A DNA stretch of 64,000 nt. Source: Paracentrotus lividus. Lineage: Eukaryota; Echinodermata; Echinoidea; Camarodonta; Echinidae. The notes beneath the pieces were generated by a model. The model did not search any database. It was given only the letters and a program-made list of their open reading frames with translations, and was not told the DNA's origin. Both the position numbers and the translations under genes were made by a program. Location of the stretch: positions 31,862,023 to 31,926,022 of the forward strand of contig CALNVZ010003426.1 in the NCBI GenBank assembly GCA_940671915.1, written 5' to 3'. Positions 48,801 through 50,976 of the stretch are shown piece by piece (the stretch's first letter is position 1; each line of letters starts with the position of its first letter).

Positions 48801-50976
48801 TTTACATAATTATTATGTACTTTGAAAAGGAAATAATTGTTACTTGAACACTTATTAAGACAAGATCATGGCCATCAAACTCCGCTCCTGGAAAAGTGTG
48901 ATATTACAATTTTGAGAGTGCAGCACCCCGCTGATATTGATTGTTCCGTTATTAGAAACCAAGTGTATTACTATAGTATTTACTAATTAGAAACGAGTCA
49001 AGATTTGGATCCTAGCATATTTGACTCTATTTTATCCCAATGGCTTTCTTTTATTGGATATGCAGTTTCAGCAGTTGTTTATGACATTTACTTTATACTA
49101 TTGATTCAATATTGTCCATGGCCTGACAAATATTTCATCTAGATTGAGATTTATTCGAAGGAATGAATCTAGGATGTGATCATAGTTTTTCTTTGTAATA
49201 GAAAAGACACCATTAATATATCAAACATGTGTTCTATTTGTAGGTGTACACATGGAATGCAGGAACCGGTCTTTTTGAACTGAGCTGGACATTGGGTGTG
49301 GTGGATCCCGGAGATGTAGATATATTCATGGAGGGGAATTTCCTGTACATGTGTGTGGTTCAAGAATATAACTCGGTTGATTTCTATAGATATGAAGGTA
49401 GGCTGTCAAATTTACTTTCTTTATCTAAAGCACTCGATGTTTATTGCGTTTCTAGGGTCTTACAAGTTGGGGATGCCGAATTGATCTGAGAGCCCGCCTC
49501 ATATTTTGTATATTCTTCATAATTACCTAACTACCATGAGGAACTGACGAGTAAAAAAAACATGACTTCATTTTAAAATGGGTCATCTCAATTTTTTTTT
49601 TTTTTTTTGGTGAATGTTCTTAGTTCCTTCAAGAAAATACCTTACGATTAATGTTTTATTATAAGATTTTTTAGAAATGTATCTTGTATCTTGTATTTAA
49701 TACTTGTTTATGGCTCTGATTTCCAATGTGTTTACCCTGAAAAATAGCTTGGACATGCCCTATGATATTTTGACAATATATTGAAGTAAACTCTTCTCAG
49801 AGAAGGATTAAAAATCTACTATAAATGGTCTATTTTTAGGTGCTGCTGGCTTCGTGAAGAGCCATGAAATCCCTCATCACGGTGTGAGGTCAGTGGAGAT
49901 CATTAGTTTGCAAGAGGACGAGTACGCCGAGGAGGATGACATCGCCTATGAACAGCTCTTCTTAGCTGTAGCAGTGGACCCCTTTCCCAAGCATGATATC
50001 TACTCACGTGTTCTCAAAGTGGTCAACCTAGGTAGGAATTCATCGTCATCTTAATCATAATCATCATCATAATCATCCTCATTGACATCATTTTTACCGT
50101 CATTGTTACCATTATTATCTTTATTATCATCATTATCAATATCACTTTCATTTTTCATAGTGTCATAACTTTCACCATGATTTTGATCAATAATATTACC
50201 AGATGATGATTCCCTTTTAATAAATGCAGTTGCCGTTATCATCATCGTGATCACCCTCACATAATTATTATCAACCTTGCTATCATTATCATCATCATCA
50301 TCATATAATTATTATCAACCTTGCTATCATTATCATCATGATCATCATCATTATCGTCATCATTATCATCATCATCATCATCATCATCGTCATCATCATC
50401 ATCATCAGCATCATCATCGTCATGTACCATCAGTAAAATCTTCAAAGAATATCATCATTATCGTTATCTTTATCTTTATCATCATCATTAAAAGAAATAT
50501 ATAACGTGGGTAATCCACACAGTTTGAAGCATACGAGGAAACTTCTTCTTTGACTTTTCAAAGTAAAATGTTTATAGTATACAGGTCACGTTGTCTAATA
50601 AACATATTTCTCACATGACAAAACATATTATTAAATAATTAACGCGAATTGAGCTTATGACACGAATTAACGTTCATTCTGAAGTAAAGTGAGTAACCAT
50701 GGATTTTGTTCATTTTCAATTTACAAGAAAAAAGAAAAAAAGAAGAAGATAATAACCGAAAACAAAGAGAGACCATACTGTACTCCTAAAAAACCCCCCA
50801 AAACAAAACAAAACAAAACAAAACAACATATATTTCTTGTTTCTAAATGTTCTTTCTTATATTTTTCAATCTTCATTGTGACAGGTGGGTCGGTGCATGT
50901 AGATACAAAGGAGAATATGTGCGATAGTAATCTACAAGAAGCTAGGAGGATTGGTACACCACACCCAACCTGCTAG
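655..50976 (+). CDS. Gene 1 overall: NIDO - VTG/KTF repeats - kringle - VTG/KTF repeats - EAR propeller protein (5' partial, 29 exons)
   Basis: I joined 29 exons: 655-818, 2509-2649, 3409-3559, 4342-4455, 4958-5104, 5633-5752, 6385-6525, 6998-7237, 8980-9113, 9766-9877, 15387-15513, 16672-16828, 17445-17566, 18158-18289, 18813-18924, 20271-20420, 21935-22318, 22841-22942, 23372-23446, 23833-24078, 25527-25799, 26266-26457, 27190-27288, 27983-28207, 40939-41045, 41890-42030, 49244-49397, 49840-50031, 50885-50976. Every junction has AG/GT sites and matching phase; only 15387-15513 breaks frame. NIDO and kringle domains occur in extracellular proteins, and EAR/EPTP repeats form the LGI/TSPEAR-type beta-propeller, so a secreted or matrix protein is likely (inference). 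I see no transmembrane segment. The start codon and signal peptide must lie upstream. I do not recognise a named orthologue. Two LINEs sit in late introns without touching exons. Confidence 0.85.
1997..2153. repeat. Short hairpin MITE
   Basis: The ends are inverted copies: CCTGGGGGCATTTCATCAAA on the left mirrors TTTGCTGAATGAGCGCCCCAGG, and AAAGGACTTGTC mirrors GACAAGTCCTTT. An inner pair (TTTATCCGACAAA / TTTGTCGGATAAA) extends the hairpin. The element is about 157 bp with no coding capacity, typical of a non-autonomous DNA element. Confidence 0.7.
2187..2445. repeat. MITE with GCGGTCACAAC termini
   Basis: The left end TATGCCGCGGTCACAAC mirrors the right end GTTGTGACCGCAGCATA. The interior is rich in GCATGCA-type short palindromes. 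It is about 259 bp and non-coding, and ends about 60 bases before the second NIDO exon. Confidence 0.65.
2509..2649 (+). CDS. Gene 1 exon: central NIDO domain
   Basis: The exon is 141 bp, phase 0-0, between an AAG acceptor and GTAAGG. It encodes [20 protein letters not shown], then YDDINWTTG and GLGGISPAV. The FQSVVASDG...[11 protein letters not shown] pattern is the most conserved part of NIDO domains in nidogen, alpha-tectorin and mucin-4-like proteins. It joins in frame to the exons on either side. Confidence 0.92.
2650..3408 (+). other. Intron, no recognised features
   Basis: AT-rich intron. A poly-A run lies near 2770-2786. Around 3018-3125 are hAT-like words (GGGGCTTTCACAATTG and CAATTGTAAAAGGGGCTT), but I could not define a clear element. 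Confidence 0.4.
3409..3559 (+). CDS. Gene 1 exon: C-terminal NIDO domain
   Basis: Acceptor TTTTTAAG and donor GTAAAA bound a 151-bp exon, phase 0 to 1. It encodes VGVNAGDG, then [20 protein letters not shown] and VFEVGVDN. The G(F/V)NAGDG and SNxxVPGRYVF(E/R)V strings are the standard end of a NIDO domain, so the domain is complete across three exons. Confidence 0.92.
3560..4341 (+). other. Intron, no recognised features
   Basis: AT-rich intron of about 780 bp. I see no second coding exon, RNA gene or clear element. Confidence 0.4.
4342..4455 (+). CDS. Gene 1 exon: VTG/KTF repeat 1
   Basis: A 114-bp exon, phase 1-1, between ATCATCAG and GTAAGT. It encodes [18 protein letters not shown] and [20 protein letters not shown]. 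This is a clean example of the repeat of this gene: a Q.ITG.KTF head, a VxGSVTVxG strand, then NG.D....L. The symmetrical phase allows in-frame duplication or loss of the exon. Confidence 0.88.
4560..4775. repeat. hAT-like MITE
   Basis: The left end AGGGCTTGTCCCACAG mirrors the right end CTGTGTGACAGGCCCT with small differences. The interior holds an (AAC)n tract near 4679-4700 and a mirrored GATCGCC / GGCGATC pair. It is about 216 bp and non-coding. Assignment to hAT rests only on the AGGGC(C) end style. Confidence 0.5.
4958..5104 (+). CDS. Gene 1 exon: VTG/KTF repeat 2
   Basis: A 147-bp exon, phase 1-1, preceded by TTTTAACAG and followed by GTAGGG. It encodes [18 protein letters not shown], then [16 protein letters not shown] and SGRQTVAG. 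The KVF head replaces KTF, while the LIDGVDVS core and the QTVAG end match the family. Confidence 0.82.
5233..5612. repeat. Intronic minisatellite, ~30-bp unit
   Basis: About a dozen degenerate tandem units built on TTACTGATTGCATATTCATG and TGATTGGCTGTT fill this intron up to about 20 bases before the next acceptor. Units differ by point changes and small indels. Its pyrimidine-poor sequence ends just before the TATCCTTTCAG acceptor. Confidence 0.75.
5633..5752 (+). CDS. Gene 1 exon: VTG/KTF repeat 3
   Basis: A 120-bp exon, phase 1-1, bounded by CCTTTCAG and GTAAGG. It encodes [17 protein letters not shown], then [18 protein letters not shown]. The SGTVNDVDI core is near-consensus. It lacks the QTITG tail, so the next exon supplies the head. 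Confidence 0.87.
5753..6384 (+). other. Intron, no recognised features
   Basis: AT-rich intron of about 630 bp between two repeat exons. I see no further exon or defined repeat. Confidence 0.4.
6385..6525 (+). CDS. Gene 1 exon: VTG/KTF repeat 4
   Basis: A 141-bp exon, phase 1-1. It encodes [17 protein letters not shown], then [20 protein letters not shown] and QQSVTG. The donor GTAAAA at 6526 is chosen because the following kringle exon needs phase 1; a second GT eight bases on would break the frame. Confidence 0.85.
6998..7237 (+). CDS. Gene 1 exon: kringle domain
   Basis: A single 240-bp exon, phase 1-1, after TTTTGTGTAG and before GTAAAT. It holds one whole kringle-like module with six cysteines in kringle spacing: [36 protein letters not shown] and GPEC. 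NYCRNPD and WCW are the signature strings of kringles. In other proteins kringles mediate protein or ligand binding. I cannot tell whether a lysine-binding site is present. The minus-strand frame here is a shadow. Confidence 0.92.
7528..7858. repeat. Dispersed element copy 1 (CAGGCCCGTAACTAGG ends)
   Basis: It begins CAGGCCTGTAACTAGG followed by a G run and a GACGAGCAAAAGTCCGCTTG block, and ends TCCTAGTACGGGCCTG, an inverted copy of the start. The interior has an A-rich tract and GATAGGTGATAT. No coding sequence. Confidence 0.7.
7888..8237. repeat. Dispersed element copy 2, direct repeat of copy 1
   Basis: It begins CAGGCCCGTAACTAGG and ends CCTAGTTACGGGCCTG, with the same internal blocks as copy 1 in the same orientation and order. 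The copies are about 30 bases apart. This arrangement suggests a local tandem duplication or two insertions in the same place. Confidence 0.7.
8980..9113 (+). CDS. Gene 1 exon: VTG/KTF repeat 5
   Basis: A 134-bp exon, phase 1 to 0. It encodes [18 protein letters not shown], then [16 protein letters not shown] and ETLAGDK. The donor after GACAAG (GTAATA) is chosen over the earlier GT because the next exon starts in phase 0, giving GDK-SFAG across the join. Here the intron falls inside the KTF motif. Confidence 0.86.
9272..9340. repeat. Possible single end of a TTAA-type element
   Basis: TTTAAAGGACAAATTCACCCC resembles the termini of the palindromic TTAA elements elsewhere in the window (28726 and 20465), but I found no matching inverted end nearby. 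It may be a truncated copy. Confidence 0.3.
9766..9877 (+). CDS. Gene 1 exon: VTG/KTF repeat 6
   Basis: A 112-bp exon, phase 0 to 1, after CAAATTTTAG and before GTTAGA. It encodes [18 protein letters not shown], then [20 protein letters not shown]. This is a near-consensus [16 protein letters not shown] core. It precedes the longest repeat-rich intron of the first half. Confidence 0.87.
10835..11470 (+). repeat. Dispersed repeat with recurring CTTCAGTGAGCA blocks
   Basis: TCATGCTTCAGTGAGCA recurs at about 10840 and 11310, with a weaker copy at 11455. ACGGTTGAGTGAGC or ACGGTTGAATGAAC occurs between them. The same blocks appear in inverted orientation at about 140-440. It has no coding potential. 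Confidence 0.55.
11568..12684. repeat. Second, inner inverted repeat
   Basis: AAGAATTAACTCACAGTATAACGA near 11600 mirrors TCGTTATACTATGAGTTAATTCTT near 12630, with further matching sequence outward (AATGACCTTTTAAA against TTTTTAGGAAGTCATT). The arms are about 70 bp and enclose the element at 11691-12553. Confidence 0.65.
11691..12553. mobile_element. Innermost element with GGGTAGACTGGGGGTAATTATGGCCCC-type ends
   Basis: The left terminus AGGGTAGACTGGGGGTAATT mirrors the right terminus ending ACTACCCAAGTCTCCCCT. ATTATGGCCCC / GGGGCCATAATTACCCC blocks recur inside (11880s, 11910s, 12140s, 12510). It is about 860 bp with no long open frame, a non-autonomous DNA element nested at the centre of the larger palindromes. 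Confidence 0.65.
13167..15386 (+). other. Rest of the long intron
   Basis: AT-rich, with no exon found. The near-palindromic GGTTACTCACGTAAC motif recurs at 14683-14716 (two copies in tandem), with degenerate copies near 14664 and 14862, outside the big inverted repeat. A (TAA)n tract lies near 15279-15300. Confidence 0.45.
15387..15513 (+). pseudogene. Gene 1 exon: VTG/KTF repeat 7, frameshifted
   Basis: Acceptor ACACCCAG and donor GTTTGT bound a 127-bp exon that should run from phase 1 to phase 0 but has a length off by one base. It starts in the right frame (GSKKTFT), the core [20 protein letters not shown] is in another frame, and the end LSTEQ is in a third. The following exon needs phase 0, so the exon is expected by phase. 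It is either a decayed exon or a good exon with base-calling indels. Indel errors are likely elsewhere in this assembly. Confidence 0.6.
15514..16671 (+). other. Intron, no recognised features
   Basis: AT-rich intron of about 1.16 kb. An A-rich low-complexity tract lies at 16470-16550. The minus-strand frame at 15861-16217 has no family features and I treat it as chance. Confidence 0.4.
16672..16828 (+). CDS. Gene 1 exon: VTG/KTF repeat 8
   Basis: A 157-bp exon, phase 0 to 1, after TCTTTCCAG and before GTTTGT. It encodes [18 protein letters not shown], then [15 protein letters not shown] and [14 protein letters not shown]. Only phase 0 avoids an immediate stop. It carries the most typical QTITGAKTF head in the gene at its 3' end. 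Confidence 0.9.
16829..17444 (+). other. Intron carrying a Penelope-like hairpin
   Basis: A 616-bp intron. Positions 17188-17383 form a long inverted-repeat structure listed separately, and a (TA)n/(TG)n tract follows at 17405-17437. Confidence 0.5.
17188..17383 (-). mobile_element. Hairpin element with 37-bp perfect inverted repeats and Penelope-like / hammerhead-like core
   Basis: Positions 17188-17224 and 17347-17383 are perfect reverse complements over 37 bases (GTGTTATAAATAAAAAGTCT at the outer end). Read on the minus strand, the 122-base loop holds CCTGATGAAGGC...GCCGAAAGC. This style of motif marks Penelope-like element termini, which often carry hammerhead ribozymes. The core has an extra A before the would-be stem II and no clear stem III, so ribozyme activity is doubtful. 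No reverse transcriptase frame is present; it would be a terminal remnant. Confidence 0.55.
17445..17566 (+). CDS. Gene 1 exon: VTG/KTF repeat 9
   Basis: A 122-bp exon, phase 1 to 0, after ATTTACAG and before GTATAT. It encodes [18 protein letters not shown], then [15 protein letters not shown] and AQTITAVK. The [13 protein letters not shown] core and AQTITxxK end are canonical; the intron again splits the KTF motif. Confidence 0.89.
17567..18157 (+). other. Intron, no recognised features
   Basis: AT-rich intron of about 590 bp. The small plus-strand frame at 17806-18003 lacks any family signature. Confidence 0.4.
18158..18289 (+). CDS. Gene 1 exon: VTG/KTF repeat 10
   Basis: A 132-bp exon, phase 0-0, after CCGTTCAG and before GTAAAT. 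It encodes [18 protein letters not shown], then [18 protein letters not shown] and TQTITGKK. It completes the KTF begun in the previous exon (VK-TFT), confirming the join. Confidence 0.91.
18290..18812 (+). other. Intron with GT-rich low-complexity tract
   Basis: Positions about 18320-18480 are a degenerate (TG)n tract with a G run at 18357-18366. The rest is AT-rich. Confidence 0.5.
18813..18924 (+). CDS. Gene 1 exon: VTG/KTF repeat 11
   Basis: A 112-bp exon, phase 0 to 1, after CTGGTAG and before GTAATA. It encodes [18 protein letters not shown], then [14 protein letters not shown] and DQTITG. IF in place of TF follows the KK of the previous exon. The [13 protein letters not shown] core is near-consensus. 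Confidence 0.9.
18925..20270 (+). other. Intron with one small fold-back element
   Basis: A 1.35-kb AT-rich intron. An imperfect inverted element lies at 19463-19616; otherwise I see nothing. Confidence 0.45.
19463..19616. repeat. Imperfect short MITE
   Basis: The left TGGGGTGATTCAAT mirrors the right ATTGAACCACCCCA with one mismatch. The inside repeats TTGATCCTAAAATTGAT twice. It is about 154 bp and non-coding. Confidence 0.45.
20271..20420 (+). CDS. Gene 1 exon: VTG/KTF repeat 12
   Basis: A 150-bp exon, phase 1-1, after GGTTTACAG and before GTAAGT. It encodes [19 protein letters not shown], then [19 protein letters not shown] and [13 protein letters not shown]. The LDADAM stretch recalls the DADAV of repeat 3. 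Confidence 0.89.
20465..21015. mobile_element. Palindromic TTAA-flanked MITE
   Basis: The left end TTAAAGGAGGAGTCCGGGCT mirrors the right end AGCCCGGATGAGTCCTTTAA. The mirror continues inward (CAAGCACAACACAGAAAATT / AAATTTTCAGTGTTGTGCTT; AGCAAACTGATGATGTCACA / GACATCATCAGCTTGCC). It is about 550 bp and non-coding. TTAA at both edges is the piggyBac-type target. Confidence 0.75.
21033..21185. repeat. Short inverted element with telomere-like core
   Basis: The left TCTCGGTAGCCTCAT mirrors the right AAATGAGCCTACCGACG. The core reads CCTAACCCTAGCCCTAACCC, a short run of vertebrate-type telomere-like units. An inverted relative is at 52129-52357. It lies directly after the 20465-21015 MITE. Confidence 0.6.
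21646..21733. repeat. Small hairpin
   Basis: GCACCTTTCTG mirrors CAGAAAGGTGC and the inner GGGTGCTCACCAG mirrors CTGGTGAGCACCC. It spans about 88 bp. It is probably a short MITE; no RNA gene family is recognised. Confidence 0.5.
21935..22318 (+). CDS. Gene 1 exon: VTG/KTF repeats 13-15 (long exon)
   Basis: A 384-bp exon, phase 1-1, after CCCTTCAG and before GTATGA. It carries three linked units: [20 protein letters not shown], then [16 protein letters not shown] with TQTITG, then a divergent TLQATDIS...YGINIDTF unit ending DRTITG. Three units without introns suggest intron loss or duplication inside an exon. The ATG at 21937 is internal, not a start. Confidence 0.9.
22319..22840 (+). other. 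Intron, no recognised features
   Basis: AT-rich intron of about 520 bp with an A-rich tract near 22605-22665. Confidence 0.4.
22841..22942 (+). CDS. Gene 1 exon: VTG/KTF repeat 16
   Basis: A 102-bp exon, phase 1-1, after CATTTAAAG and before GTAATT. It encodes [18 protein letters not shown], then [17 protein letters not shown]. The longer open frame over this interval is in a different frame and lacks the family pattern, so it is a shadow. Confidence 0.88.
22943..23371 (+). other. Intron, no recognised features
   Basis: AT-rich intron of about 430 bp. The minus-strand frame at 22792-23154 overlaps the exon and is a shadow. Confidence 0.4.
23372..23446 (+). CDS. Gene 1 exon: VTG/KTF repeat 17, head part
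   Basis: A short 75-bp exon, phase 1-1, after CTCTTTAG and before GTGAGA. It encodes [18 protein letters not shown] and AGNILIQG. It contributes the head and first strand of a repeat whose NNIEIS core begins the next exon. It contains a cysteine, rare in these repeats. Confidence 0.82.
23833..24078 (+). CDS. Gene 1 exon: VTG/KTF repeats 17 (end), 18 and start of 19
   Basis: A 246-bp exon, phase 1-1, after CCAAATAG and before GTAACG. It encodes [18 protein letters not shown], then [33 protein letters not shown] and [11 protein letters not shown]. The final VTVTG continues into [10 protein letters not shown] of the next exon. It is richer in GC than its surroundings. Confidence 0.9.
24297..24530. 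repeat. (TG)n / TGAGTGCGTG low-complexity tract
   Basis: Degenerate GT dinucleotides mixed with GTGTGGGCATGAGTGCG units. The minus-strand frame across it (His-Thr repeats) is an artefact of the simple repeat. Confidence 0.85.
24609..25361. mobile_element. MITE with TTAACCCTWAAAAGACTGGG ends
   Basis: The left end TTAACCCTAAAAAGACTGGG mirrors the right end CAGTCTTTTAAGGGTTAA. Just inside, a G run plus CTCATTCAGCCCCCC mirrors GGGGGGCTGAATGAGCCCCCC. It is about 753 bp, non-coding, with TTAA at both edges. Confidence 0.75.
25527..25799 (+). CDS. Gene 1 exon: last VTG-type repeats and linker to EAR domain
   Basis: A 273-bp exon, phase 1-1, after CCATTCAG and before GTAAGT. It finishes repeat 19 ([19 protein letters not shown]), carries a last divergent one ([16 protein letters not shown]), then an acidic linker ([20 protein letters not shown]) with two cysteines. 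The composition change marks the boundary to the propeller. Confidence 0.87.
25975..26340 (+). repeat. Tandem duplication including a dead copy of an exon start
   Basis: About 110 bases at 25985-26100 resemble 26180-26310: both have ATATTGCAAA, a pyrimidine stretch, TTTCAGACTT and ATCGACGCCATCGATT. In the first copy the would-be exon (from 26055) meets TAA at 26081-26083 in the expected frame. The second copy is the working exon. Confidence 0.75.
26266..26457 (+). CDS. Gene 1 exon: EAR repeat 1
   Basis: A 192-bp exon, phase 1-1, after ATTTCAG and before GTAAGT. It encodes [19 protein letters not shown], then [18 protein letters not shown] and [17 protein letters not shown]. The hydrophobic strand followed by (S)xVYRxNxxxGxFxxF is the EAR/EPTP signature (LGI1, TSPEAR, ADGRV1). 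This is the first blade. Confidence 0.88.
26458..27189 (+). other. Intron with TA and TG microsatellites
   Basis: (TA)n at 26486-26530 and (GT)n at 26541-26570 with GTGTGCG-type variation to about 26650. The rest is AT-rich. Confidence 0.5.
27190..27288 (+). CDS. Gene 1 exon: EAR repeat 2, first half
   Basis: A 99-bp exon, phase 1-1, after CTTTATAG and before GTAAGA. It encodes [18 protein letters not shown] and [16 protein letters not shown]. FQxLxTxGAxxWExFxIxxxxYLxVAN is the classic EAR beginning. The preceding exon supplies the F. Confidence 0.92.
27289..27982 (+). other. Intron, no recognised features
   Basis: AT-rich intron of about 690 bp with T and A runs near 27405 and 27635. No exon or element recognised. 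Confidence 0.4.
27983..28207 (+). CDS. Gene 1 exon: EAR repeat 2 (end) and 3
   Basis: A 225-bp exon, phase 1-1, after CTCCTTTAG and before GTAATG. It encodes [19 protein letters not shown], then [20 protein letters not shown] and [16 protein letters not shown]. It holds one blade end and one full blade. The next intron is 12.7 kb long because of the nested insertion. Confidence 0.9.
28208..28725 (+). other. Intron before the nested insertion
   Basis: AT-rich, nothing recognised. Confidence 0.4.
29130..29142. repeat. Target-site duplication, left copy
   Basis: TCCAAACCTTCAC here is repeated exactly at 40303-40315, on the two sides of the LINE. Confidence 0.8.
29698..30760 (+). pseudogene. 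LINE ORF1 (gag-like), copy A, frameshifted
   Basis: The ORF begins about ATG 29698 in a [13 protein letters not shown] context and is broken by several small indels. A segment reads [20 protein letters not shown]. Near 30251-30345 are zinc knuckles: [14 protein letters not shown] (CX2CX4HX4C), then [12 protein letters not shown]1 proteins of this group bind the element RNA. The rest is Lys/Ser-rich. Confidence 0.75.
30907..32945 (+). pseudogene. LINE ORF2, copy A: endonuclease and first part of RT
   Basis: It opens with [18 protein letters not shown] and FCLQETFLG (APE-type endonuclease), continues with [17 protein letters not shown] and SDHFPI motifs near 31400-31560, then RT pieces: [19 protein letters not shown] and [13 protein letters not shown]. 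There are multiple frameshifts and it has no end: the match to copy B stops near 32945, just after the LFVDDF-equivalent position. Confidence 0.8.
32946..34716. other. T-rich sequence with no match to the element; probable low-quality assembly
   Basis: About 1.77 kb of T-rich, G/T-biased sequence begins where copy A leaves the RT gene and runs to the N gap. It does not resemble the corresponding part of copy B, has no coding pattern, and differs in texture from the rest of the window. I read it as erroneous long-read sequence at a contig end. Confidence 0.65.
34717..34741. other. Assembly gap (25 N)
   Basis: Twenty-five N in a row. The sequence restarts inside the LINE 5' region, at the point matching about 29325 of copy A. 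Confidence 0.99.
35121..36200 (+). pseudogene. LINE ORF1 (gag-like), copy B, frameshifted
   Basis: Same content as copy A, with the start [13 protein letters not shown] at about 35121, and zinc-knuckle sequence near 35680-35750 disrupted at one base relative to copy A. Where one copy is in frame the other is often not, which favours consensus error over decay. Confidence 0.75.
36340..38940 (+). pseudogene. LINE ORF2, copy B: endonuclease and reverse transcriptase
   Basis: The endonuclease runs from [13 protein letters not shown] and QETFLG through [14 protein letters not shown] near 36740 to [15 protein letters not shown] pieces: [15 protein letters not shown] and [10 protein letters not shown] near 37810-37880, [30 protein letters not shown] at 38245, and [10 protein letters not shown] near 38340 (catalytic VDD). 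A thumb-like part reads [17 protein letters not shown]. There are about six frame breaks. It acted by nicking target DNA and copying its own RNA there. Confidence 0.85.
39192..39690 (+). pseudogene. LINE RNase H domain
   Basis: Shows the RNase HI pattern: [17 protein letters not shown] (first acidic residue), [13 protein letters not shown] (Glu helix), [11 protein letters not shown] (Asp) and, in a shifted frame, [20 protein letters not shown] (His and last Asp). One frameshift falls near 39520. It is present once only, because copy A stops earlier. Confidence 0.85.
39691..40062 (+). pseudogene. LINE ORF2 C-terminus with Cys motif
   Basis: After RNase H, a frame reads [20 protein letters not shown] then [12 protein letters not shown], a CX2C...H...C zinc-binding tail typical of such ORF2 proteins. 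It ends at the stop near 39991. Confidence 0.65.
40063..40302 (+). repeat. LINE 3' UTR and AATC tail
   Basis: Contains GGGAGACTTTAAGCCGTCGG and GAGCAACCCCACTTGCACGT, blocks that I recall from many marine invertebrate LINE/SINE tails, and ends GTCGTTAAACCCTAATCAAT followed by AATC units. The short tandem tail is the usual 3' end of I-group elements. Confidence 0.7.
40303..40315. repeat. Target-site duplication, right copy
   Basis: TCCAAACCTTCAC, identical to 29130-29142. The first base or two could belong to the AATC tail. Confidence 0.8.
40678..40836. repeat. Hairpin MITE
   Basis: The left AAGGCCACCGCACACCATAC mirrors the right GTATGGTGTGTGGTGGCCTT with one mismatch. The inner TTGGATCTGAAATAA mirrors TTATTTCAGATCCAA. 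It is about 159 bp and ends about 100 bases before the next exon. Confidence 0.75.
40939..41045 (+). CDS. Gene 1 exon: EAR repeat 4
   Basis: A 107-bp exon, phase 1 to 0, after TTTCTGCAG and before GTAACA. It encodes [20 protein letters not shown], then [14 protein letters not shown]. The frame joins exactly to the exon at 27983-28207 across the insertion-filled intron. Confidence 0.9.
41046..41889 (+). other. Intron with a SINE/LINE-tail fragment
   Basis: An 844-bp intron. Positions about 41110-41225 hold a repeat fragment listed separately. Nothing else is recognised. Confidence 0.45.
41110..41225. repeat. Dispersed SINE-like fragment
   Basis: TTCTTGGGCAAGGCATTCTC and CAGTCCACCCATATGTAAAT followed by GGGTATGGGGCTGG form a string I recall from marine deuterostome and mollusc short repeats. 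No polymerase III boxes are visible here, so it may be only a tail fragment. Confidence 0.45.
41890..42030 (+). CDS. Gene 1 exon: EAR repeat 5
   Basis: A 141-bp exon, phase 0-0, after TTTTTCAG and before GTAAGG. It encodes [20 protein letters not shown], then [20 protein letters not shown]. Together with the next exon it forms one blade. The degenerate centre is still bounded by FKLLQ and VYTWN. The next intron holds the Tx1-type LINE. Confidence 0.87.
42190..43033. mobile_element. Fold-back element, ~840 bp
   Basis: The left AGTGAGTCAGAAAAAACTTT mirrors the right AAAGTTTTTTTTGACTCAC, each followed inward by ACACCTA. The mirror continues for several hundred bases (AAAAAGCTAGAAAAAAGCAA against TTGCATTTTTCTAGCTTTTT; GGGGTGTTGTTTTACA against TGTAACAACACCCC). 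Non-coding. The CACTGTGAGTC end and a nearby TA hint at Tc1/mariner, but this is weak. Confidence 0.7.
43155..43166. repeat. Target-site duplication, left copy
   Basis: ATTATGTACTTT, repeated exactly at 48812-48823 on the other side of the Tx1-type LINE. Confidence 0.75.
43281..47029 (-). pseudogene. Tx1/L1-type LINE ORF2: endonuclease-RT-zinc motif, interrupted
   Basis: It starts at ATG 47029 with [20 protein letters not shown], the APE endonuclease start (N in the first catalytic strand), then LFLQETHST and [12 protein letters not shown] near 46580, ending in a HS motif near 46430. After a frame break comes a linker (46354-45675). RT at about 45702-44740 has [40 protein letters not shown] and SYADDTTFY (catalytic ADD near 44940). 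The tail has [18 protein letters not shown] (zf-RVT) near 43600. At least four frame or stop breaks. Confidence 0.87.
47743..48719 (-). pseudogene. Tx1/L1-type LINE ORF1, one frameshift
   Basis: ATG at 48719 opens [15 protein letters not shown] heptad-like coiled coil follows ([20 protein letters not shown]), then the RRM-like region [18 protein letters not shown] and a basic C-terminal domain. This is the L1 ORF1p plan, an RNA-binding trimer. At about 48105 a one-base shift moves the frame: the natural continuation reads [20 protein letters not shown] and then a Ser/Thr/Pro-rich tail to 47743. Confidence 0.85.
48812..48823. repeat. Target-site duplication, right copy
   Basis: ATTATGTACTTT, identical to 43155-43166; marks the 5' end of the minus-strand element. 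Confidence 0.75.
48824..49243 (+). other. Intron after the LINE
   Basis: About 420 bp of AT-rich sequence up to the acceptor CTATTTGTAG. Nothing recognised. Confidence 0.4.
49244..49397 (+). CDS. Gene 1 exon: EAR repeats 5 (end) and 6
   Basis: A 154-bp exon, phase 0 to 1, after TATTTGTAG and before GTAGGC. It encodes [18 protein letters not shown], then [20 protein letters not shown] and DFYRYEG. VYxWNxxxGxFxL closes one blade and IFxExNFLYxxVVxE..S.xFYRY forms the next. Confidence 0.92.
49840..50031 (+). CDS. Gene 1 exon: EAR repeat 7 (last blade)
   Basis: A 192-bp exon, phase 1-1, after TATTTTTAG and before GTAGGA. It encodes [20 protein letters not shown], an acidic insertion ([15 protein letters not shown]), then [20 protein letters not shown]. 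The LFLAVAV strand ending (D)xYSRVLK fits a divergent final EAR blade, which makes seven in all. Confidence 0.86.
50032..50884 (+). other. Last intron, with (ATC)n microsatellite
   Basis: Positions about 50043-50490 are mostly ATC/ATT trinucleotides with two near-identical ATAATTATTATCAACCTTGC blocks (50262 and 50306). The runs of Asp or His codons in all frames come from this repeat. The C/A-rich tract near 50780-50826 precedes the last acceptor. Confidence 0.75.
50885..50976 (+). CDS. Gene 1 terminal exon and stop
   Basis: After CATTGTGACAG, phase 1: encodes [20 protein letters not shown], then [10 protein letters not shown] and TAG (50974-50976). The short tail after the propeller contains two cysteines. 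The penultimate Cys-terminated tail has no membrane anchor. Confidence 0.82.

Larger units (their letters stand above)
43167..48811 (-). mobile_element. Tx1/L1-type non-LTR retrotransposon
   Basis: On the minus strand: short 5' leader, ORF1 (coiled coil plus RRM-like), a spacer of about 0.7 kb, ORF2 (endonuclease, RT, C-terminal zinc motif), 3' UTR and a short A tail (a T run at the left edge on +). The RT wording ([34 protein letters not shown]) is typical of the Tx1 branch of L1. It is flanked by the 12-base duplication. About 5.6 kb, near full length, but both ORFs have frame breaks, so it looks inactive. Confidence 0.87.

Noticed and set aside
50257..50445. Poly-Asp minus-strand frame (and poly-His on plus)
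   Set aside because: Produced by the ATC/ATT trinucleotide repeat inside an intron.
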